Source: Oceanicella actignis
Lineage (GTDB): Bacteria > Pseudomonadota > Alphaproteobacteria > Rhodobacterales > Rhodobacteraceae
Length of the DNA: 64,000 nt
Direction: 5' to 3'
NCBI RefSeq assembly: GCF_008124525.1
Contig: NZ_VNHJ01000008.1
Location: forward strand, 124,001-188,000
Position numbers and translations under genes: made by a program
Notes under the pieces: generated by a model
Databases searched by the model: none
Seen by the model: the letters and a program-made list of their open reading frames with translations, nothing else
What the model was told of the DNA's origin: nothing
Shown: one piece after another, positions 47,843-58,523 of the stretch
How positions within the stretch are numbered: position 1 is the first letter of the stretch
Layout: the number at the start of each line of letters is the position of its first letter

Positions 47843-48331
47843 TCAAGCGAGTCGGAGCGGAAGCGGCCCAAGTTGCGGCCCGCGCGCCAGCGCCTCGGCC
47901 AGCAGCTCGGCCGCGCGCACCTTGGCGTCGAGGCGCGGGCGCGGCGGCAGGCCGCCCTCGGCGGGGTGGAACAGCGTCACCTCGCGATCGGGCATGCGCA
48001 CGTCCAGCCCGGCGCCGGGGGCCATGCGCGCCTGATCCCATTCGCGAAAGATGACGGTGATCGAGGCCACGCGCGGGTCGATCGCCGTGGCGGAAAGAAC
48101 GGCGATCACCTCCTCCTCGGGGCCTTCGACCATCTGCAGCGCGCCGTCGGCGGTGGGCAGCAGCATGCCCGTCACCCCCCGCGCCAGATTGCGCCGCGAC
48201 CAGACCGCCACCTGCCGCAGGGCCACGCCATCCTCGAACCCCGCCGCCCATGCCACGGCGAAGGCCAGCCTTCGGATGCGCTGGATCTGCGCCGCGCCGT
48301 CGCCGGCGTGCGCCTCGGTCTGGTCGGACAT
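47843..48331 (-). CDS. BLUF-domain-like protein lacking the photoactive tyrosine
   Basis: A 162-residue protein whose first 110 residues align with BLUF blue-light sensors: RRLAFAVAWA (strand 1), SRRNLARGVTGMLL with the flavin-binding Asn (about 48), and GALQMVEGPEEEV with the key Gln (about 66). The strand-1 tyrosine of BLUF domains is Phe here (about 24). The remaining 50 residues are not recognised. Start choice is unsure: ATG 48331 or GTG 48367, neither with a clear ribosome site. It lies between rarA and crcB, an insertion into an otherwise standard order. Confidence 0.62.
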   Translation of the reverse strand: MSDQTEAHAGDGAAQIQRIRRLAFAVAWAAGFEDGVALRQVAVWSRRNLARGVTGMLLPTADGALQMVEGPEEEVIAVLSATAIDPRVASITVIFREWDQARMAPGAGLDVRMPDREVTLFHPAEGGLPPRPRLDAKVRAAELLAEALARGPQLGPLPLRLA

Positions 48332-48419
48332 CGGCTCGTCACCCCAATCGGGGCGACTTTCCGTCACCCGCGTGAACCGATCGTGAAAATGCCCGCCGAA
48401 TGACGGTTAACGAAGGGGT

Positions 48420-49775
48420 TCATTCCTCGCCGCGCTCGGCGGCGCGCTGGCGGCGGCGCTTTTCGAACCAGGCCGCGCGGCGGGCCAGCTCGCGCTCGAA
48501 GCCGCGCTCCACGGGGACGTAGAAGCGTCGCCGCTCCATGCCGTCGGGAAAGCAGTTCTGCCCCGAAAAGCCGTCCTCGGCGTCGTGGTCGTAAACATAG
48601 CCCTCGCCGTGGCCCAGCTCCTTCATCAGCCGCGTGGGCGCGTTGACCAGCGCCTTGGGCGGCGGCATCGAGCCGGTTTCGCGCGCGGCGGCCAGCGCCG
48701 CCTTCCACGCGACGTAGGCGGCGTTGGACTTGGGCGCCAGGGCGAGGTGCAGCACGGCCTGCGCCAGGGCCAGCTCGCCCTCGGGCGAGCCCAGCCGCTC
48801 GTAGCTTTCCCACGCCGCAAGGCATTGCTGCACCGCCGAGGGATCGGCCAGGCCGATATCCTCGACCGCCATTCGGGTGACGCGGCGCGCGACGTAGCGC
48901 GGATCCTCGCCGGCCGACAGCATCCGCGCCAGCCAGTAAAGCGCCGCGTCCGGGTCCGAGGCGCGCACCGACTTGTGCAGCGCCGAGATCAGGTCGTAAT
49001 GCCCGTCGCCCGACTTGTCGTAGAGCGGCGCGCGGCGCGACAGGCGGCGCGAAAGCTCGTCCGCGCCCACATGCCGAACGCCCAGCGCGAACAGCTGCTC
49101 GACCATGTTCAGCAGCGCGCGCCCGTCGCCGTCGGCCATGGCGATCAGCGCCGCGCGCCCGGCCTTGTCGAGCGGCAGCGCGCGCCCCGCCGCCGCCTCG
49201 GCCCGCGCCAGCAGCGCCTCGAGCGCCTCGGGGCCCAGAGGGCGCAGCGTCAGCACCTGCGCGCGCGACAAGAGCGCGCGGTTCAACTCGAAAGAGGGAT
49301 TCTCGGTCGTCGCGCCGACCAGCACGATCGACCCGTCCTCCATATGCGGAAGGAAGCTGTCCTGCTGGGCCTTGTTGAAGCGGTGGATCTCGTCCACGAA
49401 CAGCAGCGTCCCGCGCCCGTTCAGCCGTCGCGCGCGGGCCGCGTCGAAGACCTTGCGCAGCTCGGCCACGCCGGCGAAGATCGCGCTGACCTGCACGAAG
49501 GTCATGTCCACCCGCCGCGCCAGCAGCCGGGCAATGGTCGTCTTGCCCACACCCGGCGGCCCCCACAGGATCAGCGAGGACGGCGCGCCCCCCGCCAGCA
49601 TCGCCGCCAGCGGGCCCTCGGGGCCCAGAAGGTGCTCCTGCCCCACCACGTCTTCGAGCCGCTCGGGCCGCAGACGATCGGCCAGCGGCCTGGGCGCGCC
49701 GCCGGCCTCGGCGCCCTGGGCGGGCGCGGCCGGCTGGGCGGGCGTTGCGGGGTCGGGATCGAACAGGTCGGCCAT
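48420..49775 (-). CDS. rarA: Replication-associated recombination protein A (RarA/MgsA)
   Basis: An AAA+ ATPase of 451 residues acting at stalled replication forks. N-terminal Pro/Ala-rich part (1-30), then RPERLEDVVGQEHLLG, Walker A GPPGVGKTT (about 72-80), Walker B LLFVDEIHRFNKAQQD, sensor 1 GATTENPSFELN and the C-terminal tetramerisation region with KSVRASDPDAALYWLARML and YVYDHDAEDGF. It begins 6 bp after the stop of the Do protease gene. Confidence 0.96.
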   Translation of the reverse strand: MADLFDPDPATPAQPAAPAQGAEAGGAPRPLADRLRPERLEDVVGQEHLLGPEGPLAAMLAGGAPSSLILWGPPGVGKTTIARLLARRVDMTFVQVSAIFAGVAELRKVFDAARARRLNGRGTLLFVDEIHRFNKAQQDSFLPHMEDGSIVLVGATTENPSFELNRALLSRAQVLTLRPLGPEALEALLARAEAAAGRALPLDKAGRAALIAMADGDGRALLNMVEQLFALGVRHVGADELSRRLSRRAPLYDKSGDGHYDLISALHKSVRASDPDAALYWLARMLSAGEDPRYVARRVTRMAVEDIGLADPSAVQQCLAAWESYERLGSPEGELALAQAVLHLALAPKSNAAYVAWKAALAAARETGSMPPPKALVNAPTRLMKELGHGEGYVYDHDAEDGFSGQNCFPDGMERRRFYVPVERGFERELARRAAWFEKRRRQRAAERGEE

Positions 49776-49781
49776 GCGCGC

Positions 49782-51191
<1,410 letters not shown>

Positions 51192-51312
51192 GCCCGGCCT
51201 CCTTTCGTGCAGCGCCGCGCGCGGCGCAGCCATGCCATCGCCCATCCGGGTGGGGCCCAGATGCGGCCTGCGCCAGATATAGACCCCGCCGGAGGCGGGC
51301 GAAAGGCGCACG

Positions 51313-51343
51313 AAAAAGGGCGCGCGCCCCGCGGCGCGCGCCC
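51313..51343 (-). terminator. Intrinsic terminator of the ribosomal cluster
   Basis: An 11-bp GC stem (51318-51328 with 51333-51343), 4-nt loop and TTTTT directly after it on the minus strand. It lies 33 nt past the rplQ stop and ends the rpsM-rpsK-rpoA-rplQ transcript. Confidence 0.9.
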
Positions 51344-51375
51344 TGCCGGATGCTCCCGCCCCGAAGGGCCGGGCG

Positions 51376-51798
51376 TCACTCTTCGGCCGCTTCCTCTTCG
51401 GCGGCGACGCGGGCCTTGTCGGCCGCGCCCTTGGCCGCCGGATCGCGGTCGACCAGCTCGATGATCGCCATCGGGGCCATGTCGCCATAGCGGAAGCCCG
51501 CCTTGAGCACGCGCGAGTAGCCGCCCGGGCGCTCGGCGTAGCGGGGGCCGAGAACGTCGAACAGCTTCTTCACCGCCTCTTCCGACTTCAGCTGCGCGGC
51601 AGCCTGACGGCGGGCGTGCAGGTCGCCGCGCTTGCCCAGCGTGATGATCTTGTCGATGATCCGCTTCAGCTCCTTGGCCTTGGGCAGCGTGGTCTTGATC
51701 TGCTCGTGGATGATGAGCGAGGTCGCCATGTTGGCGAACATCGCCTTGCGGTGCTCATGAGTCCGGTTGAGCTTGCGGTAGCCGTTGCCGTGCCGCAT
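51376..51798 (-). CDS. rplQ: 50S ribosomal protein L17
   Basis: 140 residues, the usual alphaproteobacterial length. [20 protein letters not shown] at the start and [29 protein letters not shown] near the end are diagnostic (quoted here as markers only). The C-terminal 20 residues are Ala/Glu-rich. L17 sits near the peptide exit of the large subunit. Last gene of the alpha-type operon, separated from rpoA by a spacer with a perfect 11-bp hairpin (51874-51896). Confidence 0.98.
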   Translation of the reverse strand: MRHGNGYRKLNRTHEHRKAMFANMATSLIIHEQIKTTLPKAKELKRIIDKIITLGKRGDLHARRQAAAQLKSEEAVKKLFDVLGPRYAERPGGYSRVLKAGFRYGDMAPMAIIELVDRDPAAKGAADKARVAAEEEAAEE

Positions 51799-51903
51799 GT
51801 CGTGTCTCCTTCAGGGTTATGCTTTGTCCGGCCTCGTCTGTCGGAGGCCTCCTTGGGGCGCGGGGCCCGGGGCCCGGCCGCGCCTGGCGCGGCCGGAAGG
51901 CGG

Positions 51904-52920
51904 TCAGAACTGGTCTTCGTACTTGCGCGCCAGCTCTTCGATGTTCTCGGGCGGCCAGTCGGGAATGTCCATGCCCAGGTGCAGCCCCATCGAGGACAGC
52001 ACCTCCTTGATCTCGTTGAGCGACTTGCGGCCGAAATTCGGCGTGCGCAGCATCTCGGCCTCGGTCTTCTGGATCAGGTCGCCGATGTAGACGATGTTGT
52101 CGTTCTTCAGGCAGTTGGCCGAACGCACCGACAGTTCGAGCTCGTCGACCTTCTTGAGCAGCAGCGGGTTGAACTCCAGCTCGTCCTGCTCCTCGTGGCG
52201 GCCCGAGACCTCGGGCTCCTCGAAGTTGACGAAGACCTGCAGCTGGTCCTGCAGGATCCGCGCCGCATAGGCGATGGCGTCCTCGGGCGCGACCGAGCCG
52301 TCGGTCTCGACCGTCAGGGTCAGCTTGTCGTAGTCGAGCACCTGCCCCTCGCGGGTCGGCTCGACCTTGTAGGACACGCGGCGCACCGGCGAGTAGAGCG
52401 CATCGACCGGGATGAGGCCGATCGGCGCGTCCTCGACCTTGGCCTTGTCGGCCGAGACGTAGCCCTTGCCGGTGTTGACGGTGACTTCCATATGGAACTT
52501 GGCGCCCTCGTCAAGATGGCAGATGACGTGGTCGGGGTTGAGGATGGTGATGCCGTTGGTCACCTCGAACTGACCCGCGGTCACCACGCCCGGCCCCTCG
52601 GCGCGCAGGCTGATGCGCTTGGGGCCCTCGACCTCCATCTTCACCGCCACGCCCTTGACGTTGAGCACGATGTCGGTCACGTCCTCGCGCACGCCGGGGA
52701 CCGACGAGAACTCGTGCAGCACGCCGTCGATCTGGATCGAGGTGATCGCCGCGCCCTGCAGCGACGACAGCAGCACCCGCCGCAGCGCATTGCCCAGCGT
52801 CAGGCCGAAGCCGCGCTCGAGCGGCTCGGCGATGGCGACCGCCTGGCGCGCCGGATCGTCGCCGGGCTTGATCTCGAGCCCGTTCGGCCGGATGAGCTCC
52901 TGCCAGTTCTTGTGGATCAT
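51904..52920 (-). CDS. rpoA: RNA polymerase alpha subunit
   Basis: 338 residues. The N-terminal assembly domain shows [23 protein letters not shown] and the C-terminal domain (about 255-338) shows [12 protein letters not shown], which contacts UP elements and activators. ATG 52920 ([10 protein letters not shown]) has GGAGGA upstream and matches relatives; the frame extends five codons further to 52935. It follows rpsK after a 139-bp spacer with a 9-bp hairpin (53014-53038). Confidence 0.98.
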   Translation of the reverse strand: MIHKNWQELIRPNGLEIKPGDDPARQAVAIAEPLERGFGLTLGNALRRVLLSSLQGAAITSIQIDGVLHEFSSVPGVREDVTDIVLNVKGVAVKMEVEGPKRISLRAEGPGVVTAGQFEVTNGITILNPDHVICHLDEGAKFHMEVTVNTGKGYVSADKAKVEDAPIGLIPVDALYSPVRRVSYKVEPTREGQVLDYDKLTLTVETDGSVAPEDAIAYAARILQDQLQVFVNFEEPEVSGRHEEQDELEFNPLLLKKVDELELSVRSANCLKNDNIVYIGDLIQKTEAEMLRTPNFGRKSLNEIKEVLSSMGLHLGMDIPDWPPENIEELARKYEDQF

Positions 52921-53059
52921 GCTTTGGTCCTCCATTCCTGCCCGGACGGGATCCCGCCGTTCCGGACGCCCCGAGGAATTCGTTTTGTTCGCGCGTCCGT
53001 CAGAACGCAGACCGGCCCGCTCCGGTCCAGAGCGGGCCCATCATGCTTGTCGCGGCGCG

Positions 53060-53449
53060 TCAGACGCGGCGGCGCTTGGGCGGCCGGCACCCGTTGTGCG
53101 GGATCGGCGTGACGTCGCGGATCGAGGTCACGACCAGACCCACCGCCTGAAGCGCGCGCAGGGCGCTTTCGCGGCCCGAGCCGGGGCCCTGAACCTGCAC
53201 CTCGACGGTGCGCATGCCATGCTCCTGCGCCTTCTTGGCGGCGTCCTCGGCGGCGACCTGCGCCGCATAGGGCGTGGACTTGCGCGAGCCCTTGAAGCCC
53301 ATCGCGCCGGCCGACGACCAGGCGATCGCGTTGCCCTGCGCGTCCGAGATCAGGATCTTGGTGTTGTTGAAGGAGGAATTCACGTGGACCACGCCCGACG
53401 AGATGTTCTTCCGCTCCTTGCGCTTCAGGCGCTGCTTTTCGCGAGCCAT
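53060..53449 (-). CDS. rpsK: 30S ribosomal protein S11
   Basis: 129 residues with [33 protein letters not shown] and the terminal [13 protein letters not shown] motif. S11 lines the mRNA path on the small-subunit platform. It begins 12 bp after rpsM. Confidence 0.98.
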   Translation of the reverse strand: MAREKQRLKRKERKNISSGVVHVNSSFNNTKILISDAQGNAIAWSSAGAMGFKGSRKSTPYAAQVAAEDAAKKAQEHGMRTVEVQVQGPGSGRESALRALQAVGLVVTSIRDVTPIPHNGCRPPKRRRV

Positions 53450-53461
53450 CTGTCCGCCTCC

Positions 53462-53830
53462 TTACTTCTTCTTGCCGGCGATCGGCTTGGCCGGGCCCTT
53501 GCGGGTGCGCGCGTTGGTGTGCGTGCGCTGCCCGCGCACCGGCAGACCGCGGCGATGGCGCAGGCCGCGATAGCAGCCCAGATCCATGAGCCGCTTGATG
53601 TTCATCGACACCTCGCGGCGCAGGTCGCCCTCGACCGTGTAGTTGGCGTCGATGTGCTCGCGAATCGCGAGGACTTCGGCGTCGGACAGCTCGTTCACGC
53701 GGCGGGATTCGTCGATGCCGACCGCCTCGCAGATCTTCTTGGCCGAGGTGTCTCCGATGCCGTGGATGTAGGTGAGGGCGACATGCACCCTCTTGTTCGT
53801 CGGGATGTTAACGCCAGCGATGCGCGCCAA
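53462..53830 (-). CDS. rpsM: 30S ribosomal protein S13 (TTG start)
   Basis: 122 residues, full length: [14 protein letters not shown] start, [18 protein letters not shown] and the basic [23 protein letters not shown] stretch. S13 contacts tRNA and the large subunit from the head. The frame can only begin with TTG at 53830, with GGAG 7 nt upstream; no ATG or GTG gives the conserved N-terminus. First gene of the rpsM-rpsK-rpoA-rplQ unit, with its own promoter and a structured 165-nt leader. Confidence 0.97.
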   Translation of the reverse strand: MARIAGVNIPTNKRVHVALTYIHGIGDTSAKKICEAVGIDESRRVNELSDAEVLAIREHIDANYTVEGDLRREVSMNIKRLMDLGCYRGLRHRRGLPVRGQRTHTNARTRKGPAKPIAGKKK

Positions 53831-53882
53831 GTTTCAGCTCCGTCGTGTCGGGCGCCCCCGCTTCCGGGGGCGGTGATTTCTC

Positions 53883-53915
53883 AAAACCAAAACCGACCGA
53901 GCGTCACTCAGCCGG
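53883..53915 (-). terminator. Attenuator-like terminator in the rpsM leader
   Basis: A 9-bp stem with two G-U pairs (53893-53901 with 53907-53915), loop of 5 nt, then TTTTGGTTTT on the minus strand. It lies between the promoter at 54002-54029 and the rpsM start. Other leader hairpins are at 53980-53997 and 53852-53872. Together they could set or regulate expression of the S13-S11-alpha-L17 unit. Confidence 0.55.
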
Positions 53916-54001
53916 TTGCGTGTTCGCCCCGAAGGGCCGTCATCCCGCAATCGCGCCTCGAGGTGAAATGGAGGGCGACTCTCCTGCCTTGGAGAGCGCG
54001 C

Positions 54002-54047
54002 AGTATAGAAGCGCCCGGCCCCGAGTCAACCGCGTGTCAACCGCGTG
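54002..54047 (-). promoter_or_regulatory. Strong promoter of the rpsM-rpsK-rpoA-rplQ unit
   Basis: TATACT (54002-54007) with TTGACT 16 nt upstream (54024-54029); an 11-bp tandem duplication (54026-54036 and 54037-54047) places a second TTGACA at 54035-54040. Expected start of transcription near 53995, 165 nt before rpsM. This makes the alpha unit independently transcribed. Confidence 0.75.
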
Positions 54048-54060
54048 TGGGCCGTGCGTC

Positions 54061-54093
54061 GGCGGCGCCCGGACCCTTGATCCGGGCGCCGCC
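54061..54093 (-). terminator. Hairpin after adk
   Basis: A perfect 13-bp stem GGCGGCGCCCGGA/TCCGGGCGCCGCC with a 7-nt loop begins 9 nt past the adk stop. No T-run follows, so it may act as an mRNA end-protecting structure or a factor-dependent stop. It sits immediately before the rpsM promoter. Confidence 0.55.
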
Positions 54094-54101
54094 GGGCGGC
54101 C

Positions 54102-54752
54102 TCATTCGTCGAGCGCCTTGCGGATCTCGGCGGCGACCTCCTCGATCGCGCCCAGGCCGTTGACCGTGCGCAGCAGCCCCTTGGCGTAGTAGTAGCCGAT
54201 CAGGGGCGAAGTGTCGCGGTAGTAGTTGAACAGCCGCTTGCGCATGGATTCTTCGTTGTCGTCCGCGCGCCGCACGAAGCTGTCCTTCGCGCCGCACTTG
54301 TCGCACACGCCCTCGACCTTCGGACGCTTGGTCACGTCGTGATAGACCTCGCCGCAGGCGCCGCAGGTGAAGCGGCCGGTGACGCGGGCGATGAGCTCGT
54401 CGTCGTCGACGCGCATCTCGATCACCCGGTCCAGCTTCAGCCCCTTGGCGTCCAGCAGCTCGCCCAGCGCGTCGGCCTGGGGCAGCGTGCGCGGGAAGCC
54501 GTCGAAGATCACCCCCTTCTCGGCGGCGCCCGATTCGAGCTGCTCGGCGATCAGGCCGATCACGATCTCGTCCGTGACCAGATCGCCGCGGGCCATGATG
54601 TCCTTGACCTTGCGCCCCAGCTCGGACCCCGAGGCCTGCGCCGCGCGCAGCATGTCCCCGGTGGAGAGCTGGACCATGCCCCGCTCCTCGATCAGGATCC
54701 GCGCCTGGGTGCCCTTGCCGGCGCCCGGCGGACCAAGAAGTATGATGTTCAT
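54102..54752 (-). CDS. adk: Adenylate kinase
   Basis: 216 residues, interconverting ATP + AMP and 2 ADP. P-loop [11 protein letters not shown] at the N-terminus, [23 protein letters not shown], and a LID domain with a Cys4 zinc-binding set (CGACGEV and CDKCGAK) as in the long, metal-stabilised type. Its ATG shares one base with the secY stop (TGATG), the classic secY-adk coupling. Confidence 0.97.
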   Translation of the reverse strand: MNIILLGPPGAGKGTQARILIEERGMVQLSTGDMLRAAQASGSELGRKVKDIMARGDLVTDEIVIGLIAEQLESGAAEKGVIFDGFPRTLPQADALGELLDAKGLKLDRVIEMRVDDDELIARVTGRFTCGACGEVYHDVTKRPKVEGVCDKCGAKDSFVRRADDNEESMRKRLFNYYRDTSPLIGYYYAKGLLRTVNGLGAIEEVAAEIRKALDE

Positions 54753-56110
54753 CAGCGCTTCCTCGCTCCGGCCTTGCCCTTCTTGCCCTTGCCGCGAAGC
54801 TTCGATCTTTCGATCAGCCCCTCATACTGATGCGCCAGCAGGTGGCTTTGCACCTGGGTGACCGTGTCCATGGTCACCGAGACGACGATCAGCAGCGACG
54901 TGCCGCCAAAGTAGAAGGGCACGCCGAGTTCCGAAATGAGAAATTCGGGCAAGAGACAAATCAGCGCAAGGTAGCCCGCGCCGATCACCGTCAGGCGGTT
55001 CAGGACGTAGTCCAGATACTCGGCCGTCTTCTTGCCCGGACGGATGCCGGGCACGTAGCCGCCGTTGCGCTTGAGGTTCTCGGCCACCTCGTCGGGGTTG
55101 AAGACCACGGCGGTGTAGAAGAAGGCGAAGAACACGATCAGCGCCACGAACGTGATCAGATAGAGCGGCTGGCCGCGGCCCATATAGGCGGCGACGTAGC
55201 TCATGATGCCGCCCGCCCCGCCATCGGCCGAGAAGCTGGCGATCGTGGCCGGCATCAGCAGCAGCGACGAGGCGAAGATGGGCGGGATCACGCCCGCGGT
55301 GTTGACCTTGAGCGGCAGGAACGAGTTCTCGCCGCCGAACATCTTCATGCCCACCTGCCGCCGCGGATACTGCACCAGGATCCGGCGCTGGGCGCGCTCG
55401 ACGAACACCACGCCGGCGATCACCGCCACCGCGCCGATCAGCACCGCCAGCATGGCCGCCACGCTCAGCTGCCCGGTGCGGCCCAGCTCGAAGAACTGCG
55501 CCAGGGCCGCGGGCAGCTCGGCGACGATGCCGACATAGATGATGAGCGAGATGCCGTTGCCGATGCCGCGTGCGGTGATCTGCTCGCCCAGCCACATCAG
55601 GAACATGGTTCCGCCGACCAGGGTGATGACCGCCGTGGCGCGGAAGAACCAGCCCGGATCGGTCGCCAGGCCCTGCGCCTCCATGCCCACGGCGATGCCG
55701 TAAGCCTGCACCGTGGCCAGAACGACCGTGCCGTAGCGGGTATACTGGTTGATCTTGCGCCGGCCCGACTCGCCCTCTTTCTTGAGCTTCTCCAGCTCGG
55801 GGACCATCGAGGTCAGCAGCTGCATGATGATCGACGCCGAGATGTAGGGCATGATGCCCAGGGCGAAGATCGCCATGCGGCTGACCGCGCCGCCGGCGAA
55901 CATGTTGAACACGCCCAGAATGCCCGAGCTCGTCTGCTCGATGAAGCGGCTCAGCTCCACCGGGTCGATGCCGGGCATGGGAATGTAGGTGCCCAGCCGA
56001 TAGATGATCAGCAGCCCGAGCGTGAACCAGATGCGGTTCTGCAGATCCTTGGCCTTGCCGAAGGTGCTCCAGCTCAGGTTGGCCGCCATTTGCTCCGCAG
56101 CAGACGCCAT
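54752..56110 (-). CDS. secY: SecY translocon channel subunit
   Basis: 452 residues with ten membrane spans, the pore of the Sec translocon that SecA drives. Markers: [20 protein letters not shown], the plug region ISNMFAGGA-like [41 protein letters not shown] and the C-terminal Lys/Arg tail. A terminator-like hairpin lies only 31 nt before its ATG, so secY-adk may be made at a lower level than the upstream ribosomal proteins. Confidence 0.97.
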   Translation of the reverse strand: MASAAEQMAANLSWSTFGKAKDLQNRIWFTLGLLIIYRLGTYIPMPGIDPVELSRFIEQTSSGILGVFNMFAGGAVSRMAIFALGIMPYISASIIMQLLTSMVPELEKLKKEGESGRRKINQYTRYGTVVLATVQAYGIAVGMEAQGLATDPGWFFRATAVITLVGGTMFLMWLGEQITARGIGNGISLIIYVGIVAELPAALAQFFELGRTGQLSVAAMLAVLIGAVAVIAGVVFVERAQRRILVQYPRRQVGMKMFGGENSFLPLKVNTAGVIPPIFASSLLLMPATIASFSADGGAGGIMSYVAAYMGRGQPLYLITFVALIVFFAFFYTAVVFNPDEVAENLKRNGGYVPGIRPGKKTAEYLDYVLNRLTVIGAGYLALICLLPEFLISELGVPFYFGGTSLLIVVSVTMDTVTQVQSHLLAHQYEGLIERSKLRGKGKKGKAGARKR

Positions 56111-56140
56111 GTGTTCAGGCCTCCATAGCCTTCATTCGCG

Positions 56141-56176
56141 AAAAACGCCGCCGCGACCTTGCGGACCGCGGCGGCG
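56141..56176 (-). terminator. Terminator-like hairpin between rplO and secY
   Basis: A perfect 10-bp stem CGCCGCCGCG/CGCGGCGGCG (56146-56155 with 56167-56176), with a GCAA-type inner loop closed by two more pairs, followed directly by TTTTT. It begins 51 nt past the rplO stop and leaves only 30 nt before secY, too little for a new promoter. Partial read-through is implied. Confidence 0.75.
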
Positions 56177-56226
56177 CAAACCTGACGGCAGGGCGCGCGG
56201 AACGGGGCCGCACGCGCCCGCCCGCG

Positions 56227-56718
56227 TCACTCGGCGGCCGGCTCGGCGGCGGCCTTGGCCGGCGCGGTCAGCTCGATCGCGCCGCCGGCCTTCTCGACCG
56301 CGGCGACGGCGGCCTTCGAGGCGCCGGCGATCTTCAGCTTCACCGCCTGCTTGAGCTCGCCGCGCGCCAGCAGACGCACGCCGTCCAGCTTGCGGCGCAC
56401 CAGCCCCGAGGCGACCAGCGCGTCCTCGTCGATGAGCGCCGCGGCGTCCAGCTTGCCCGCGTCGATGAATTTCTGCAGGCCGTCCAGGTTGATGACGGCG
56501 AATTCCTTGCGGAACGGGTTGTTGAAGCCGCGCTTGGGCAGGCGGCGATAGATCGGCATCTGGCCGCCTTCGAACCCGTTGATGGCCACGCCCGAGCGGG
56601 ACTTCTGACCCTTGATGCCGCGACCGGCGGTCTTGCCCTTGCCCGAGCCCGGGCCGCGGCCCACGCGCTTGGCCTTGCGGGCGGCGCCGGGATTGTCGCG
56701 CAGTTCGTGAAGCTTCAT
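56227..56718 (-). CDS. rplO: 50S ribosomal protein L15
   Basis: 163 residues. [30 protein letters not shown] at the start (marker stretches [11 protein letters not shown] and [11 protein letters not shown]) and [17 protein letters not shown] are diagnostic. The last 15 residues are an Ala/Glu tail. It helps late assembly of the large subunit. Confidence 0.97.
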   Translation of the reverse strand: MKLHELRDNPGAARKAKRVGRGPGSGKGKTAGRGIKGQKSRSGVAINGFEGGQMPIYRRLPKRGFNNPFRKEFAVINLDGLQKFIDAGKLDAAALIDEDALVASGLVRRKLDGVRLLARGELKQAVKLKIAGASKAAVAAVEKAGGAIELTAPAKAAAEPAAE

Positions 56719-56791
56719 GACGCTGTCTCCTTCTTGTCGGACGTCCGCCGCGGCGTCATCGCGCCGGACCCTCGACCTCGATCCTGAATCG

Positions 56792-56817
56792 CTTCCGGCG
56801 CCCGCGGGCGCCGGAAG
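56792..56817 (-). other. 26-bp perfect palindrome between rpmD and rplO
   Basis: Sits 11 nt past the rpmD stop and can form a 12-13-bp hairpin. No T-run follows, so it is more likely an RNA processing or stability element than a terminator. Confidence 0.6.
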
Positions 56818-56828
56818 GCAACGAACGC

Positions 56829-57017
56829 TTAGCCGCGCTCTTCGACGATTTCAACCAGATGCGGGATCTTGGCGACCATGCCGCGGATCGCCGGAGTGTC
56901 CTCCAGCTCGCGCGTCTTGTGCATCTTGTTGAGGCCCAGCCCGATCAGGATCTGGCGCTGGACCGCGGGGCGGCGGATCGGCGAGCCGATCTGCTTGACG
57001 ACGATGGTCTTGGCCAT
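56829..57017 (-). CDS. rpmD: 50S ribosomal protein L30
   Basis: 62 residues: [19 protein letters not shown] and [24 protein letters not shown] (markers QIGSPIRRP and [15 protein letters not shown]) identify L30, a protein present in bacteria but missing from some lineages. It follows rpsE by 11 bp. Confidence 0.97.
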   Translation of the reverse strand: MAKTIVVKQIGSPIRRPAVQRQILIGLGLNKMHKTRELEDTPAIRGMVAKIPHLVEIVEERG

Positions 57018-57028
57018 TGGTCAGCTCC

Positions 57029-57598
57029 TCAGGCTTGGGCTTCGGCCGAAGCCGGAGCCTCGTCGCGCTTGGGCAGGATGTCGGCGACCTTCTTGCCCCG
57101 GCGCGCGGCGACCTGACGCGGCGACTGCTCGCTGGTCAGGGCGTCGATGGTGGCGCGGATCATGTTGTAGGGGTTCTGCGACCCGATCGACTTGGCCACC
57201 ACGTCCTGCACGCCCAGCATCTCGAACACCGCGCGCATCGGACCGCCGGCGATGATGCCGGTGCCCTGGGGCGCGGTGCGCATCACCACCTTGCCGGCGC
57301 CGTGACGCCCTTCCATGTCGTGATGCAGGGTGCGGCCCTCGCGCAGGGGGACGCGGATCATCTGCCGCTTGGCCTGCTCGGTGGCCTTGCGGATCGCCTC
57401 GGGCACCTCGCGGGCCTTGCCCTTGCCGAAGCCGACGCGGCCCTTCTGATCGCCCACGACCACCAGCGCGGCGAAGCCGAAGCGCTTGCCGCCCTTCACG
57501 GTCTTGGACACGCGGTTGATCGCGACGAGGCGATCGGCGAATTCCGGCTCTTCGTCGCGGTCGCGACGACGATCCCGGCGGTTGTCTTCCCTTGCCAT
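57029..57598 (-). CDS. rpsE: 30S ribosomal protein S5
   Basis: 189 residues. Core motifs [39 protein letters not shown] and [28 protein letters not shown] short Arg/Asp/Glu-rich N-tail precedes it. S5 is part of the decoding and mRNA-helicase side of the small subunit. Confidence 0.97.
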   Translation of the reverse strand: MAREDNRRDRRRDRDEEPEFADRLVAINRVSKTVKGGKRFGFAALVVVGDQKGRVGFGKGKAREVPEAIRKATEQAKRQMIRVPLREGRTLHHDMEGRHGAGKVVMRTAPQGTGIIAGGPMRAVFEMLGVQDVVAKSIGSQNPYNMIRATIDALTSEQSPRQVAARRGKKVADILPKRDEAPASAEAQA

Positions 57599-57608
57599 GC
57601 TCGCCTCC

Positions 57609-57968
57609 TTAGAACTTCAGACCGCCTTCACGGGCGGCGTCGGCAAGCGCCTTGACCTTCCCGTGATAGAGGTAACCGCCGCGGTCGAAAACGACCTCCT
57701 CGACGCCGGCGGCCTTGGCGCGCTCGGCGATCACCGCGCCGATCTTCGCCGCGGCCTCGACGTTGTTGCGCCCGACCAGGCCAAGGGCCTTCTCGAGCGT
57801 CGAGGCGGCCGCCAGGGTGCGGCCCTGAACGTCGTCGATGACCTGCACCGAGATGTTCTTGAGCGAGCGGTGCACCGACAGGCGCGGCTTGCCGCCCGCA
57901 TGCTTCTTCAGATGGTTCCGGACGCGCAGACGGCGCTTCTGGAACAAGGTTCTCTTGCTGTTCGCCAT
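57609..57968 (-). CDS. rplR: 50S ribosomal protein L18
   Basis: 119 residues: [25 protein letters not shown] and the C-terminal [24 protein letters not shown]. It binds 5S rRNA. ATG 57968 gives the conserved short N-terminus; the frame upstream (to 58322) is antisense-free but overlaps rplF and is rejected. Confidence 0.97.
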   Translation of the reverse strand: MANSKRTLFQKRRLRVRNHLKKHAGGKPRLSVHRSLKNISVQVIDDVQGRTLAAASTLEKALGLVGRNNVEAAAKIGAVIAERAKAAGVEEVVFDRGGYLYHGKVKALADAAREGGLKF

Positions 57969-57979
57969 GGCTGTCGTCC

Positions 57980-58513
57980 TTACTTCTTCTTGCCTTCCTT
58001 GCGGAAGATGTACTCGCCCTTGTAGCGGATGCCCTTGCCCTTGTAGGGCTCGGGGCGGCGCCACTCGCGGATGTTCGCGGCGACCTGGCCGACCAGCTGC
58101 TGGTCGATGCCGGACACCTCGATCTCGGTGGGCTTGGCGCAGACGATCTGCACGCCTTCCGGGATCGGGAAATCCACGTCGTGCGAGTAGCCGAGCGACA
58201 GCTTCAGAACCTTGCCCTGAACCTGGGCGCGGTAGCCGACGCCCTGGATCTCGAGCTGCTTCTTGAAGCCCTCGGTCACGCCGGTGACGCAGTTCTGCAC
58301 CTGGGTGCGGGACATGCCCCACTGCTGGCGCGCGCGCTTGGAGTTCGAACGCGGAACCACCTTCACCACGTTGTCCTCGACGACGAGGCTCACGTCGTCG
58401 GTGGCGGTGAAGCTGCGCACGCCCTTGGGGCCCTTGACCTCGATGGTCTGACCCGACACGTGGGCGGTCACGCCCGAGGGCAGTTCGACAGGTTTCTTGC
58501 CGATGCGGGACAT
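57980..58513 (-). CDS. rplF: 50S ribosomal protein L6
   Basis: 177 residues with the [15 protein letters not shown] start, [25 protein letters not shown] and the C-terminal [15 protein letters not shown] motif. The longer frame to 58558 adds 15 residues inside rpsH and is rejected. Confidence 0.97.
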   Translation of the reverse strand: MSRIGKKPVELPSGVTAHVSGQTIEVKGPKGVRSFTATDDVSLVVEDNVVKVVPRSNSKRARQQWGMSRTQVQNCVTGVTEGFKKQLEIQGVGYRAQVQGKVLKLSLGYSHDVDFPIPEGVQIVCAKPTEIEVSGIDQQLVGQVAANIREWRRPEPYKGKGIRYKGEYIFRKEGKKK

Positions 58514-58523
58514 CGCGGCCTCC

